From Agromyces subbeticus DSM 16689 (GTDB taxonomy: Bacteria; Actinomycetota; Actinomycetes; Actinomycetales; Microbacteriaceae), in NCBI RefSeq assembly GCF_000421565.1, contig NZ_ATXG01000002.1, positions 1-64,000 of the forward strand: a stretch of DNA of 64,000 bases. Direction: 5' to 3'. The notes under the pieces are model-generated. The model worked only from the letters and a program-made list of their open reading frames with translations. It was not told the origin of the DNA and did not search any database. Shown piece by piece: positions 8,629 to 17,551 of this stretch. Within the stretch, counting starts at the first letter, position 1, and each line of letters begins with the position of its first letter. Position numbers and translations under genes: made by a program.

Positions 8629-9074
8629 TCGCACGGATAGGCGCTCGCCTCGACCGTGACGAGCAGGGGTCGACACTGCTGCTCACGATCTTCTACTGCT
8701 TCCTCGGCCTCTCGCTCGTGCTCGTGGTCATCTCGGCGACCTCGCTCTATCTCGACCGCAAGCGACTGTTCACCCTGGCCGACGGTGCCGCGCTCGCCGC
8801 AGCCGAGGCCTGGAGCCTCGACACCGTGCAACTCGACGGCGATCGCCTGTCACTCGAGCTCGACCCCGCGGAGGTGAGCGCGGCGGCCGGTGCGTACCTC
8901 GGCGACGCCGTGCACGGGCTGCGCGATGTCGAGCTCGTGCGCGCGACATCCGACGACGGCCAGAGCGCGACCGTCACGATTCGCGCCGTCTGGTACGCGC
9001 CGATCCACACCGAGTTGCTGCCGGTTTCGGTGCCGATCGAGGTGACCGCGACCGCACGATCGGTGTTCCACTGA
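8625..9074 (+). CDS. TadG-like pilus-associated membrane protein
   Basis: Last gene of the pilus operon, 149 residues. DEQGSTLLLTIFYCFLGLSL is a single N-terminal membrane segment, followed by RLFTLADGAALAAAEAW, which resembles the Flp/TadG (TadE-like) family stretch of actinobacteria. Unlike the two upstream proteins it lacks Glu at +5 after the Gly, so it may not be processed as a pilin. ATG 8625 overlaps the upstream stop by 4 nt. The function is inferred from context. Confidence 0.75.
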   Translation: MIARIGARLDRDEQGSTLLLTIFYCFLGLSLVLVVISATSLYLDRKRLFTLADGAALAAAEAWSLDTVQLDGDRLSLELDPAEVSAAAGAYLGDAVHGLRDVELVRATSDDGQSATVTIRAVWYAPIHTELLPVSVPIEVTATARSVFH

Positions 9075-9125
9075 CGCCGTCGCGGACGGTTTCGTCGAGC
9101 GTGCTCGGTGCGATTGACTGGGAAC

Positions 9126-9524
9126 ATGACCGTCGAGATCTCAGACCACTTCACCCGCATCCTCTCCTCACCGGTGTTCGCCCACCTCGGCACGGTGCGC
9201 CCGAACGGCGAGGTGCAGGTGAACCCGATGTGGTTCGAGTTCGACGCCGAGCCGCAGACGATCCGCTTCACCCACACCTCGAAGCGCGCGAAGTTCCGCA
9301 ACCTGCAGGCCGACCCGCGCATGACCCTCGAGATGACCGACCCTGAGAACCCGCTGAAGTACGTCGAGGTGCGCGGCACGCTCGTCGAGGTGATTCCCGA
9401 TCCCGAAGGCTCGTTCTACGTGCACCTCGGGCAGCGCTACGGCAACCCGCACGAGCAGGCGCCTGCCGACAAGGCCGATCGGGTCATCCTCGTGATGCGC
9501 ATCGAGAAGGTCAACGGGCGCTGA
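9126..9524 (+). CDS. PPOX-class flavin/F420-dependent oxidoreductase
   Basis: 132-residue split-barrel protein of the pyridoxamine-5'-phosphate oxidase-like superfamily, similar in type to mycobacterial Rv1155-like F420-binding proteins. Visible family features are FAHLGTVRPNGEVQVNPMWF (first strands), RFTHTSKRAKFRNLQADPR (phosphate/cofactor-binding basic stretch) and VEVRGTLVEV. ATG 9126 is used; a GTG at 9108 in frame would add six residues. The cofactor (F420 or FMN) cannot be settled from sequence alone. It is followed after 1 nt by a small membrane protein. Confidence 0.85.
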   Translation: MTVEISDHFTRILSSPVFAHLGTVRPNGEVQVNPMWFEFDAEPQTIRFTHTSKRAKFRNLQADPRMTLEMTDPENPLKYVEVRGTLVEVIPDPEGSFYVHLGQRYGNPHEQAPADKADRVILVMRIEKVNGR

Positions 9525-9525
9525 G

Positions 9526-9816
9526 ATGAGCGGTGAGCGGGCGGCCCGACCCTCGTCGCGGGCAGACGGGCGTCGATACGCGTGGACGGCGATCATCGCC
9601 GTCGCGATCGTCGTCGTCGCATTGTTCACGCCGGCGATCGCCTCGCTGCCGCTCTCGGCGCTCGGCGTGGTGCTCGGGCTGCGTGCACGACGTGAGGTGA
9701 AGAACGACCCCACACTCGTGGCCGGGTGGCTCTGGATCGGTGCGGTCGTGGTCGGCGGCTTCGTGCTCGTCTCGCAGCTCATTCTCGTGGTGCTCTCGCT
9801 CACGACCACGGGCTGA
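9526..9816 (+). CDS. Small DUF4190-like membrane protein
   Basis: 96 residues with two hydrophobic segments (IIAVAIVVVALFTPAIASL and a C-terminal one) separated by the short basic loop LRARREVKND, the pattern seen in DUF4190-type membrane proteins. It starts 1 nt after the preceding stop, so it is probably cotranscribed with the oxidoreductase. No function can be assigned. Confidence 0.75.
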   Translation: MSGERAARPSSRADGRRYAWTAIIAVAIVVVALFTPAIASLPLSALGVVLGLRARREVKNDPTLVAGWLWIGAVVVGGFVLVSQLILVVLSLTTTG

Positions 9817-9863
9817 CCCGCACTCGCACGCAGCATGCACGGCGACGCGCATCGAGCCGGCCG

Positions 9864-11174
9864 TCAGCCCCGCCGTCGGTGCGGTACGTAGCGCGGAATC
9901 CAGCGCCAGAGCACGGCGGCACCGGCGAGGCCGAGCACGCCGACGACGACGTTCGCGGCCATGATCGAAAGGAGCGAGGTCACCCCGGCGATCATGAGCG
10001 GTGCACCCGCGCCGCCCGCGTCGGCGATCATGCGGAACGCGCCGAGGAACGGCGCCGGGCCCGACTTCGGCGCGAGATCGGCGCCGAGCGTCATGATGAT
10101 GCCGCTCGTGATGCCGTTGGCGAGGCCGAGCCACACGGCGATCACCGTGAACCAGAGCGCGGCGCTCGGCAGGTCGTGGGTGAAGGCGAGCGCGATGTGG
10201 CCAGCGGCCATGCCGAGCATGCCGGGAATCGCGCTCCAGAGCCGGCCGAAGCGATCCATCAGCTGACCGCTCGCATAGAACAGTGCGAAGTCGAGCGTGC
10301 CCGAAATGCCGATCACGAGAGCCGCCTGCTCGGCGGGCAGGTCGATCGAGATCGACCACAACGGCAGTATGACGGTGCGACTCACACGGATCGCCGAGAG
10401 CAGGCCGACGCCCGTGCCGATGCGGGCGAGCACGCCGCGGTTCTCGCGGATCGCACGGAACACGCTCGTCGACGAGCCCGCCGCGGCCTCGGCTTCACCC
10501 GCGGTGAGCGGTGCGCCCGAGGCATCCGCCGCCGCGATCGCCGCGGCAGCCGAACGATCAGCGGATGCCTCGCGCGCGAGCTTCGCCGCCCCGAACACCC
10601 GCTCGGGGTCGGGCAGCAGCACGAGCACGGCGATGACCGCGAAGCACGCGGCCACGAGCACCCAGAAGACGGGCTCGCTCGAGCCCGTCCACGCGATGAT
10701 CGCTGCGGCGAGGAACGGGCCGACCGCCCAGCCGGCTCGGAACACCCCGCCGAGCGTCGACAGGGCCCGTGCCCTGATGCGCACAGGCACGTAGCTCGTG
10801 AGGAACGCATGCCGAGCAAGGCCGAACACCGCGGTCGCGAGCCCCAGGAGGAACACGCCGATGCCGAGCGCAGCGACCGTGGGGGAGACGAGGGCGATGA
10901 GCACGCCGGTGACGGCGAGCAGGGCGGCGCCGATCATCGCGTTGCGCTCGCCGATGCGGGCGACGAGCCATCCGGCGGGCAGGTCGCCGGCGAGCTCGCC
11001 GACCATGATCATCGCCGCGATGAGGCCGGCGAGCGCGAGCGGGGCACCGCGTTCGGTCGCCACGAGCGGGATGATCGGGATCATCGCGCCCTCGCCGAGG
11101 GAGAAGACCAGCGTCGGCAGGTAGACGGGGAGGATGGTCGAGCGCCACGAGAATCGGGGCGCTGAGTCGGTCAT
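9864..11174 (-). CDS. MFS transporter
   Basis: 436-residue major facilitator with about 12 hydrophobic segments. Motif A-like stretches are visible: GWLVARIGERNAM after TM2 and the corresponding GQLMDRFGRLW in the second half. A polar Ala/Glu-rich central loop (LAREASADRSAA onward) separates the halves. The pattern fits a drug/metabolite efflux protein, but the substrate is unknown. Start ATG 11174 is preceded at 7 nt by TAGCGT, predicting a leaderless mRNA. It is divergent from prfB with about 87 bp between starts and convergent with the small membrane protein upstream in coordinates. Confidence 0.85.
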   Translation of the reverse strand: MTDSAPRFSWRSTILPVYLPTLVFSLGEGAMIPIIPLVATERGAPLALAGLIAAMIMVGELAGDLPAGWLVARIGERNAMIGAALLAVTGVLIALVSPTVAALGIGVFLLGLATAVFGLARHAFLTSYVPVRIRARALSTLGGVFRAGWAVGPFLAAAIIAWTGSSEPVFWVLVAACFAVIAVLVLLPDPERVFGAAKLAREASADRSAAAAIAAADASGAPLTAGEAEAAAGSSTSVFRAIRENRGVLARIGTGVGLLSAIRVSRTVILPLWSISIDLPAEQAALVIGISGTLDFALFYASGQLMDRFGRLWSAIPGMLGMAAGHIALAFTHDLPSAALWFTVIAVWLGLANGITSGIIMTLGADLAPKSGPAPFLGAFRMIADAGGAGAPLMIAGVTSLLSIMAANVVVGVLGLAGAAVLWRWIPRYVPHRRRG

Positions 11175-11181
11175 CGATTCG

Positions 11182-11187
11182 ACGCTA
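11182..11187 (-). promoter_or_regulatory. -10 element of the MFS gene (leaderless type)
   Basis: TAGCGT on the minus strand, 7 nt before the ATG at 11174. This spacing puts the likely transcription start at or next to the start codon. Confidence 0.55.
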
Positions 11188-11246
11188 CACCCGGTTCGGC
11201 GCGCCGCCCCGGCCCGCGCCGTCGGCAGGAGCCGGGGCGACTCGCG

Positions 11247-11252
11247 TAGTCT
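11247..11252 (+). promoter_or_regulatory. -10 element of prfB (leaderless type)
   Basis: TAGTCT followed by 9 nt and the prfB ATG, with no Shine-Dalgarno sequence between them. Confidence 0.55.
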
Positions 11253-11261
11253 GGCAACGAC

Positions 11262-12368
11262 ATGTTGGATCTTGACCTCACACAGGAGATCGCCGCGCTG
11301 CGATCCACGTTCCGCGACATCCGTTCCGTCGTCGATGTCGACGGCCTCCAAGCCGAGATCGATCGCCTCTCGGAGCAGGCAGGCGCGCCCGACCTCTGGG
11401 ACGACACCGAGAACGCCCAGAAGGTGACGAGCGCGCTCAGCCACCGGCAGACCGAGCTCGCTCGGGTGAAGCGCATCGATGCGCGGCTCGACGACCTCGA
11501 GGTGCTGATCGAGCTCGCCAACGAGATGGGCGACGAAGACAGCGCCGAAGAGGCGCGCGCAGAGCTCGTCTCGCTGCAGAAGGCGATCGGCGACCTCGAG
11601 GTGCAGACCCTGCTCGACGGCGAGTGGGACGACCGGCCGGCGGTCATCACGATTCGCGCGGGCGCGGGGGGCGTCGACGCCGCCGACTTCGCCGAGATGC
11701 TCATGCGCATGTACCTGCGCTGGGCCGAGCAGCACGGCCACAAGGCCACCGTCATGGACACGAGCTACGCCGAAGAGGCGGGCATCAAGTCGGCGACGTT
11801 CGAGATCGACGCTCCCTACGCCTTCGGCACCCTGAGCGTCGAGGCCGGCACGCACCGCCTCGTGCGAATGAGTCCCTTCGGTGCGGCGGGCAAGCGCCAG
11901 ACGAGCTTCGCGGCGGTCGAGGTCATTCCGCTCATGGAAGAGGCGCAAGAGGTCGAGATTCCCGAGAACGACATCCGCGTCGACGTCTTCCGCTCGAGCG
12001 GCCCCGGCGGCCAGTCGGTCAACACCACCGACTCCGCCGTGCGCCTCACCCACCTGCCCACCGGCACCGTCGTGTCGATGCAGAACGAGAAGTCGCAGAT
12101 CCAGAACCGCGCCGCCGCCATGCGCGTGCTGCAGTCGCGACTGCTGCTGCTGCAGAAAGAGCAGGAGGCAGCCCAGAAGAAGGAGCTCGCGGGCAACATC
12201 ACCGCGAGCTGGGGCGACCAGATGCGCTCGTACGTGCTCGCGCCCTACCAGATGGTCAAAGACCTGCGCACCGAGTACGAAGAGGGAAATCCCTCGAAGG
12301 TCTTCGACGGCGATCTCGACGGCTTCATCGCCGCCGGCATCAAGTGGCGCAAGCGCCCGGCCGAGTAG
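11262..12368 (+). CDS. prfB: Peptide chain release factor 2
   Basis: Class I release factor recognising UGA and UAA. The anticodon-like tripeptide is SPF (in RMSPFGAAG), specific to RF2, and the catalytic GGQ is in [16 protein letters not shown]. At 368 residues it is full length in a single frame, so the programmed +1 frameshift found in many bacterial prfB genes is absent here. Start ATG 11262 has a TAnnnT box 10-15 nt upstream and no ribosome site. In related actinobacteria prfB is followed directly by ftsE-ftsX-smpB; here about 4.1 kb intervenes. Confidence 0.97.
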   Translation: MLDLDLTQEIAALRSTFRDIRSVVDVDGLQAEIDRLSEQAGAPDLWDDTENAQKVTSALSHRQTELARVKRIDARLDDLEVLIELANEMGDEDSAEEARAELVSLQKAIGDLEVQTLLDGEWDDRPAVITIRAGAGGVDAADFAEMLMRMYLRWAEQHGHKATVMDTSYAEEAGIKSATFEIDAPYAFGTLSVEAGTHRLVRMSPFGAAGKRQTSFAAVEVIPLMEEAQEVEIPENDIRVDVFRSSGPGGQSVNTTDSAVRLTHLPTGTVVSMQNEKSQIQNRAAAMRVLQSRLLLLQKEQEAAQKKELAGNITASWGDQMRSYVLAPYQMVKDLRTEYEEGNPSKVFDGDLDGFIAAGIKWRKRPAE

Positions 12369-12395
12369 CAGTTTCGCGACTTCGCTGAGCGGATG

Positions 12396-12419
12396 CCTCG
12401 AGCCGGCGTCGGCTCGAGG
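12396..12419. terminator. Candidate bidirectional terminator hairpin between prfB and tetR
   Basis: CCTCGAGCC and GGCTCGAGG form a perfect 9-bp stem around a 6-nt loop, placed between two convergent genes. There is no U-tract on either side, so efficiency is uncertain. Confidence 0.5.
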
Positions 12420-12435
12420 TCCGCGATGATCGCGG

Positions 12436-13128
12436 TCAGATGCGCTCGGCCTCCACGGCGGCCGCGAGTGCCGCGGGCAATCCGCCGACGAGCGCGGCGA
12501 GTCCGAGTTCGAATGAACGATCGGCGGGGTGGATGCCGCGTGCTGCGGCCTTCACACTGCGCAGCGCCTCGGCGCGGCTGAACTCGGGCGCGAGCCGCGC
12601 GGCGGTGCCCGGCGACATGATGTCGGCCGGAGCGATCGCGTCGAGCGCCGAGCCGATGATGAACGACTCGAGCGCCACGATCGCATCGACGGCGCCGCCG
12701 ACGGGCCACCCTTCGCGCACGAATCGACGGGTGATCGACTCGTAGTTGGCGACCGACCGCTCCTGGCCGTCGATCGCGGTGGTCGCGAGCAGGGCGATGG
12801 CGGCGGGGTGGGTGGCGAACGCGGAGCGATACGAATGCGCCCAGCGCAGTACCGCGTCGGTGAGCGCGATCTCGGGAGTGTCGAATCCCGAGACGTCGAG
12901 CAACCCGGCGACGCGCCCGCGCATCGCGCGAACGACATCGGCCTTGCCGGCGAAGTAATGGTAGAGCGCCGGAGGATGCACCGAGAGGGAGCGCGCGAGC
13001 GCGGCCATCGTGAATCCGTCGGGTCCCGCCGTGCGGGCCAAGGCGAACGCCGCATCGACGATCTGCTCGGCGCTCAGCACGGGCGTGCGCGGGCGACCCG
13101 CGCCACGCTTGGCTGGAGAGGGACTCAC
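12436..13128 (-). CDS. TetR-family transcriptional regulator
   Basis: 230-residue one-component repressor. The N-terminal helix-turn-helix is seen in FTMAALARSLSVHPPALYHYF, preceded by the basic stretch GAGRPRTPVLSAEQIVDAA; the C-terminal region has the length and helical, Ala-rich character of a TetR_C ligand domain. Start GTG 13128 is chosen because AAGGAG lies at good spacing; an upstream in-frame ATG at 13155 lacks this. It is divergent from the amidohydrolase-NhaC pair, and the 140-bp gap contains a perfect AT-rich palindrome at 13198-13216, the likely operator for both directions. Confidence 0.88.
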   Translation of the reverse strand: MSPSPAKRGAGRPRTPVLSAEQIVDAAFALARTAGPDGFTMAALARSLSVHPPALYHYFAGKADVVRAMRGRVAGLLDVSGFDTPEIALTDAVLRWAHSYRSAFATHPAAIALLATTAIDGQERSVANYESITRRFVREGWPVGGAVDAIVALESFIIGSALDAIAPADIMSPGTAARLAPEFSRAEALRSVKAAARGIHPADRSFELGLAALVGGLPAALAAAVEAERI

Positions 13129-13197
13129 GGGGCTCCTTCGAGGTGGTCGACGCACGGGGATTTGTCGATGAGCGTAGACGGGAGTAGCGTGTGCCCG

Positions 13198-13216
13198 AAT
13201 TTAATCACATTAAATT
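13198..13216. promoter_or_regulatory. Palindromic operator between tetR and amidohydrolase
   Basis: AATTTAAT-CAC-ATTAAATT, a perfect 8+8 inverted repeat with a 3-nt spacer. It is strikingly AT-only in a GC-rich genome and sits between divergent genes, one of them a TetR regulator. Confidence 0.7.
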
Positions 13217-13268
13217 GATTGATCGCCGATGGAGGTGATCTGAGAGGCGGGCGCACGTGCATCGGGCC

Positions 13269-14912
13269 ATGGCTGACACCATCCTCGTCGGAGCGCGCGT
13301 CATCACGATGAATCCGCGGCAGCCGCACGCGACGGCCGTCGCGATCCGAGGCGGCCGCATCCTCGCCGTCGGCGACGGCGCCGACCTCGCCGAGTACCGC
13401 GGCCCGCACACGACGGTCGACGACCTCGCCGGGGCATCCGTCACCCCAGGGCTCATCGACGCCCACATGCACCCCATCCAGGGCATCGAACTCGCGGTCG
13501 GCATCGACTTCGGGGGAGTGCGCGACCCCGCCGTCTTCCAGCGGATGCTTCGCGAGGAGTCCGCCCGCGTCGCCGACGGCACCGCCGGCGGCTGGGTGCG
13601 CGGCTGGAACCTCGACTACGACCTCTTCTCGAGCCAGCCGATGACCGCCGCCGCGATCGACGAGGCCACCGACGGGGCGCCCGCCTTCCTCATGTGCTTC
13701 GACGGCCACACGGCGCTCGCCAACACCGAGGCCCTTCGGCGCTCGGGCATCACGGGCGCACGGCGCTTCGGCGACACCTCGGAGATCGTCGTCGACGAAG
13801 CCGGCCGGCCGACCGGATGCCTCCGCGAGGACTCGGCGTTCGACCTCGTGCTGCGCACCGCGCCCGAGTACACCCGCACCGAGACGCTCGAGCGCGTGCG
13901 CGGCATCCTCGGCGGGCTCGCCGCGTCGGGCATCACCGGCGGATGCATCATGGACGGCAACCCCGGCACGCTCGACCTGCTCGACGAGCTCGACGGCGGG
14001 GCATCCGCCGACCCCGAAGCCCCGAGCGGGCTGCCCGTGCGCATCGTCTCGGCGATGGCGCACAACCCCGGCTACGACGAGGAGCGCACGCAGCACCACC
14101 TCGCACAGCGCGATCGCCGCGGCAAACGCTGGCGCGGCGGCCTCGTGAAGCTCTTCGCCGACGGCGTCATCGACACCGGCACCGGCTGGCTCTACGAACC
14201 CGACACCCACGGCGACGGCGGCACCTCGTTCTGGGCCGACCCCGACGAGTTCGAACGAGTCGTGCACCGCTACGCCGAGGCCGGGTTCCAGATCGCGACG
14301 CACGCGATCGGCGACCGCGCGATCGGCGAGACGATCGACGCGTATCTCGCCGCCGGCGTGCATTCGAGCCGTGTCGCCGCGCACCGCATCGAGCACCTCG
14401 AGCTCCTCGCCGACCGCGACCTGCGCCGCATGGCCCACGCCGGCATCACCGCGTCGGTGCAGCCGCTGCACATGCAGTGGCGCAAGGCCGACGGCTCCGA
14501 CTTCTGGGCCGAACGCCTCGGCCCCGAGCGCGCCGCCCTCGGCTGGCGAGTGCGCGACATGATCGATGCCGGCGCCCCCGTGGCGCTCGGCTCCGACTGG
14601 CCCGTCGCGCAGACCGATGCGCGCATCGGCCTCGCCTGGGCGCGGCTCCGCCGCGAACCCGGCAATCGTGATGCCCCGGTGTTCGAGCCCGACCAGGTAC
14701 TCACGCCGTACGAGGCCCTACAGGGCTACACCGTCTGGGCTGCTGAAGCCCAGGGCGATCGCGATCTCGGCGTCATCGCGCCGGGCTACCGCGCCGACCT
14801 CGTCGTCTGGGCCGACAGCCCGCTCGACGTCGACGCGGACGAACTGCTGAACCTGCCCGTGCTGACGACGATCGTCGACGGGCAACCCGTGTTTGCGGCA
14901 TCCGCCGCCTGA
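13269..14912 (+). CDS. YtcJ-type amidohydrolase (Amidohydro_3)
   Basis: Metal-dependent hydrolase of 547 residues. It has the small N-terminal beta domain (MADTILVGARVITMNPRQPH), the metal-binding DAHMHP motif (about residue 62), ATHAIGDRAI and HRIEHLELL (His ligands), and GSDWPVAQTD with the catalytic/metal Asp. YtcJ/exoenzyme regulatory AepA-type amidohydrolases have diverse amide or carbamate substrates, so the substrate cannot be named. ATG 13269 is used; GTG 13257 in frame is an alternative. An NhaC-like transporter follows after 22 nt, suggesting that the pair imports and hydrolyses the same compound under the divergent TetR. Confidence 0.87.
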   Translation: MADTILVGARVITMNPRQPHATAVAIRGGRILAVGDGADLAEYRGPHTTVDDLAGASVTPGLIDAHMHPIQGIELAVGIDFGGVRDPAVFQRMLREESARVADGTAGGWVRGWNLDYDLFSSQPMTAAAIDEATDGAPAFLMCFDGHTALANTEALRRSGITGARRFGDTSEIVVDEAGRPTGCLREDSAFDLVLRTAPEYTRTETLERVRGILGGLAASGITGGCIMDGNPGTLDLLDELDGGASADPEAPSGLPVRIVSAMAHNPGYDEERTQHHLAQRDRRGKRWRGGLVKLFADGVIDTGTGWLYEPDTHGDGGTSFWADPDEFERVVHRYAEAGFQIATHAIGDRAIGETIDAYLAAGVHSSRVAAHRIEHLELLADRDLRRMAHAGITASVQPLHMQWRKADGSDFWAERLGPERAALGWRVRDMIDAGAPVALGSDWPVAQTDARIGLAWARLRREPGNRDAPVFEPDQVLTPYEALQGYTVWAAEAQGDRDLGVIAPGYRADLVVWADSPLDVDADELLNLPVLTTIVDGQPVFAASAA

Positions 14913-14934
14913 CCCCTTCGAATCAGAGGCAACC

Positions 14935-16428
14935 ATGCAAGACGTCGGCGCGCTCGCGCTCCTCCCCGTCGTCATCATCCTCGTCGTGGCCGTGCTCACC
15001 CGGCGCACGCTCTTCGCGATGCTCTGCGGCACCCTCGCCGGTGCCGTGCTGCTCGGCGGCTGGGAGTTCTTCGACTCCTGGATCGGCTACTTCGGCACCG
15101 CCATGGCCGATGAGACGCTGCAGTGGCTCATGCTCGTCGTCGTGCTCTTCGGCATCCTGATCACGCTCTTCGAGCGCTCGGGTGCCGTGCGGGAGTTCGC
15201 GGCCTGGGCCGAGCGCTTCGTGAACTCGCGGCGCAAGTCCACGGTGCTGAGCTTTCTGCTGAGCATCGTGCTCTTCGTCGACGACTACCTGAACGTGCTC
15301 ACCGTCGGCACCTCGATGAAGGCCGTGACCGACCGCTACAGCGTGCCGCGCACCGAACTCGGCACGATCATGAAGATGACGGCGGCACCGATCGCCGTCA
15401 TCGTGCCGTTCTCGACGTGGGCGCTGTTCTTCGCCGGCCTGCTCGAGGCGCAAGGCGTCACGTCGAACGGGTCGGGCTTCGGGGCCTACCTCGAGGCGAT
15501 CCCGTTCATCTTCTTCGGCTGGATCGCGCTCGTGATCGCCGCGCTCGTCGCCATCGGATGGTTCCCGAAGCTGGGTGCGCTGAAGCGCGACATCGCGCGA
15601 GCGGATGCCTCGAGCGACGTGTTCCCCGTCGGCACGACGGCCGAGGAGCGCGCGGCCGAAGGCGGCCTGCCCGTGAATGCCGAGGTCGGCGAGTTCGCGG
15701 TCTCGGGCGACGACGCGGACCGCGCCGTCGCCGCGGCATCCGCATCGTCGACGGCGACGGCGACGGCGACCGCGACAGCCGTGGCGACTCGTGCGCCCGA
15801 GTACGCGAAGCCGCGCCCCTGGAACTTCCTGGTGCCGATCGCCGTCATGATCGCCGTGACGATCCTCACCGAGGTCGACGTGCTGAAGGGCACGGTCGCC
15901 GCCCTCATCGTCGCGATCGTGATGTACACGGTGCAGCGACGCCTGAAGATCACGGGCGTGCTCGAGGCCGCGTTCGATGGCGTCGGCAGCATGCTCTTCG
16001 TCATCGTGCTCACCGCGCTCGCCTTCATGGTGCAGCACATGAACATCGACCTGCACCTCGCCGACTGGGTGATCGACGCGACGCAGCCCGTCATGAACGG
16101 TGCGCTGCTGCCGGCGATGGTGTTCCTCGTCTGCGGGGTGTACGCGTACGCGACCGGCTCGTTCTGGGATCTCGCGGCCGTCATCACGCCCATCGTGATC
16201 CCGCTCGCCTTCGCGATGGACGTGAACCCGATCATCGCGGGCGCCGCGGTCTTCTCGGGCGCGGCGCTCGGCTCGACCACATGCCTGTACGGCGACGGCA
16301 TCATCCTCGCCTCGCGATCGACGGGCATCAAGCCGCTCAACCTGATGACGGCGATCCCGCCGTACGCGGCGATCGCCGCCGCTGCCTCGCTCGTGCTCTA
16401 CCTCATCGTCGGGTTCGCGGGCGTGTAG
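14935..16428 (+). CDS. NhaC-family antiporter-like transporter
   Basis: 497-residue polytopic protein of the Na+/H+ antiporter NhaC type (ion transporter superfamily). Signatures include [20 protein letters not shown] in the first half and [20 protein letters not shown] in the second. A hydrophilic Ala/Thr/Ser-rich linker (repeated Ala-Thr dipeptides near residue 275) joins the two membrane halves. Relatives exchange Na+ for protons or for organic ions, so with the adjacent amidohydrolase a substrate:cation exchanger is plausible. The gene follows the amidohydrolase by 22 nt and ends 88 nt before ftsE. Confidence 0.82.
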   Translation: MQDVGALALLPVVIILVVAVLTRRTLFAMLCGTLAGAVLLGGWEFFDSWIGYFGTAMADETLQWLMLVVVLFGILITLFERSGAVREFAAWAERFVNSRRKSTVLSFLLSIVLFVDDYLNVLTVGTSMKAVTDRYSVPRTELGTIMKMTAAPIAVIVPFSTWALFFAGLLEAQGVTSNGSGFGAYLEAIPFIFFGWIALVIAALVAIGWFPKLGALKRDIARADASSDVFPVGTTAEERAAEGGLPVNAEVGEFAVSGDDADRAVAAASASSTATATATATAVATRAPEYAKPRPWNFLVPIAVMIAVTILTEVDVLKGTVAALIVAIVMYTVQRRLKITGVLEAAFDGVGSMLFVIVLTALAFMVQHMNIDLHLADWVIDATQPVMNGALLPAMVFLVCGVYAYATGSFWDLAAVITPIVIPLAFAMDVNPIIAGAAVFSGAALGSTTCLYGDGIILASRSTGIKPLNLMTAIPPYAAIAAAASLVLYLIVGFAGV

Positions 16429-16502
16429 TACCGCGCGTCCCGAACCTGTGGGCGGCGACCCGGAATACCGGTGTCGCTGCCCACTTTTGCCCGGCCCCTG
16501 TT

Positions 16503-16508
16503 TAGGCT
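16503..16508 (+). promoter_or_regulatory. -10 element of ftsE (leaderless type)
   Basis: TAGGCT followed by 8 nt and the ftsE ATG at 16517. It gives ftsEX its own promoter downstream of the amidohydrolase/NhaC cassette. Confidence 0.55.
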
Positions 16509-16516
16509 CGATTCCG

Positions 16517-17551
16517 ATGATCCGCTTCGACTCCGTCACCAAGACCTACCCCGGCCAGGCCAGGCCCGCCCTGAACGACATCGGGGTGGAGATCCTCCGC
16601 GGCGAGTTCGTGTTCCTCGTCGGCGCCTCCGGCTCCGGCAAGTCGAGCTTCCTCCGGCTGATCCTCAAAGAGGAGAAGCCGTCGAAGGGCGCCATCCACG
16701 TGCTCGGGCAGGACCTCGGCTCGATCTCGAGCCGCAAGGTGCCCTACTTCCGGCGCGACCTCGGCGTCGTCTTCCAGGACTTCCGGCTGCTGCCGAACAA
16801 GTCGGTCTACGAGAACGTCGCGTTCACCCTGCGGGTCATCGGCAAGTCACGCGGCTTCGTGCAGACGGCGGTGCCCGAGACGCTCAAGCTCGTCGGCCTC
16901 GACGGCAAGGGCAAGCGCATGCCGCACGAGCTCTCGGGCGGTGAGCAGCAGCGAGTCGCCATCGCGCGCGCCATCGTGAACAATCCGCAGATCCTGTTGG
17001 CCGACGAGCCGACCGGCAACCTCGACCCGGTCACGAGCGCCGGCATCATGACCCTGCTCGAACGCATCAACTCGAGCGGCACGACCGTCGTGATGGCCAC
17101 GCACGAAGCCGGCATCGTCGACCAGATGCGCCGACGCGTGATCGAGCTCTCGGCCGGCGACATCGTGCGCGACGAGCGCAGCGCCGGCTACGACGGGCAG
17201 ACGGTTCGCGACATCGACTACGTTCCCGAGCAGGAGGGCGAGCCGGCACAAGCCGCCCAGCCCGCCCAGCCGGTCACTTCGGCCGCTCCGAAGGTCACCG
17301 TCGAGGTCATGCGCGACGCCGAGCCGCTCTACGTCGAGCCCGAGGCGACCGATGCCGTCACCGACGCCGCCGCCGAGATCACGGCGGCCGCCACCGGCAC
17401 CATCCAGGTCGATCCCGCGAAGCTCGCGTCGAAGCCACGCGGCGCCGGCGCGGCATCCGAACACCTCACGCTCGCCGAACGACTCGGGCTCAGAGCCCCG
17501 GGAGGCCCCCGGGAAGGCGACGACGACCAAGAAGTGGGGCCGACGAAATGA
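16517..17551 (+). CDS. ftsE: Cell division ATP-binding protein FtsE with long C-terminal tail
   Basis: ATPase of the FtsEX complex, which transmits a signal across the membrane to cell-wall hydrolases at the septum. Walker [11 protein letters not shown]-loop [10 protein letters not shown], signature [14 protein letters not shown], Walker [13 protein letters not shown] and the switch His in MATHEAG are all intact in the first 225 residues. The remaining roughly 115 residues are an Ala/Pro/Glu-rich, probably disordered extension absent from short FtsE proteins (about 229 residues). The gene overlaps ftsX by ATGA. A TAGGCT box 8 nt before the ATG suggests its own leaderless transcript. Confidence 0.96.
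   Translation: MIRFDSVTKTYPGQARPALNDIGVEILRGEFVFLVGASGSGKSSFLRLILKEEKPSKGAIHVLGQDLGSISSRKVPYFRRDLGVVFQDFRLLPNKSVYENVAFTLRVIGKSRGFVQTAVPETLKLVGLDGKGKRMPHELSGGEQQRVAIARAIVNNPQILLADEPTGNLDPVTSAGIMTLLERINSSGTTVVMATHEAGIVDQMRRRVIELSAGDIVRDERSAGYDGQTVRDIDYVPEQEGEPAQAAQPAQPVTSAAPKVTVEVMRDAEPLYVEPEATDAVTDAAAEITAAATGTIQVDPAKLASKPRGAGAASEHLTLAERLGLRAPGGPREGDDDQEVGPTK

Noticed and set aside
11262..12368. Programmed +1 frameshift expected in prfB
   Set aside because: The reading frame is continuous over 368 codons with no internal UGA.
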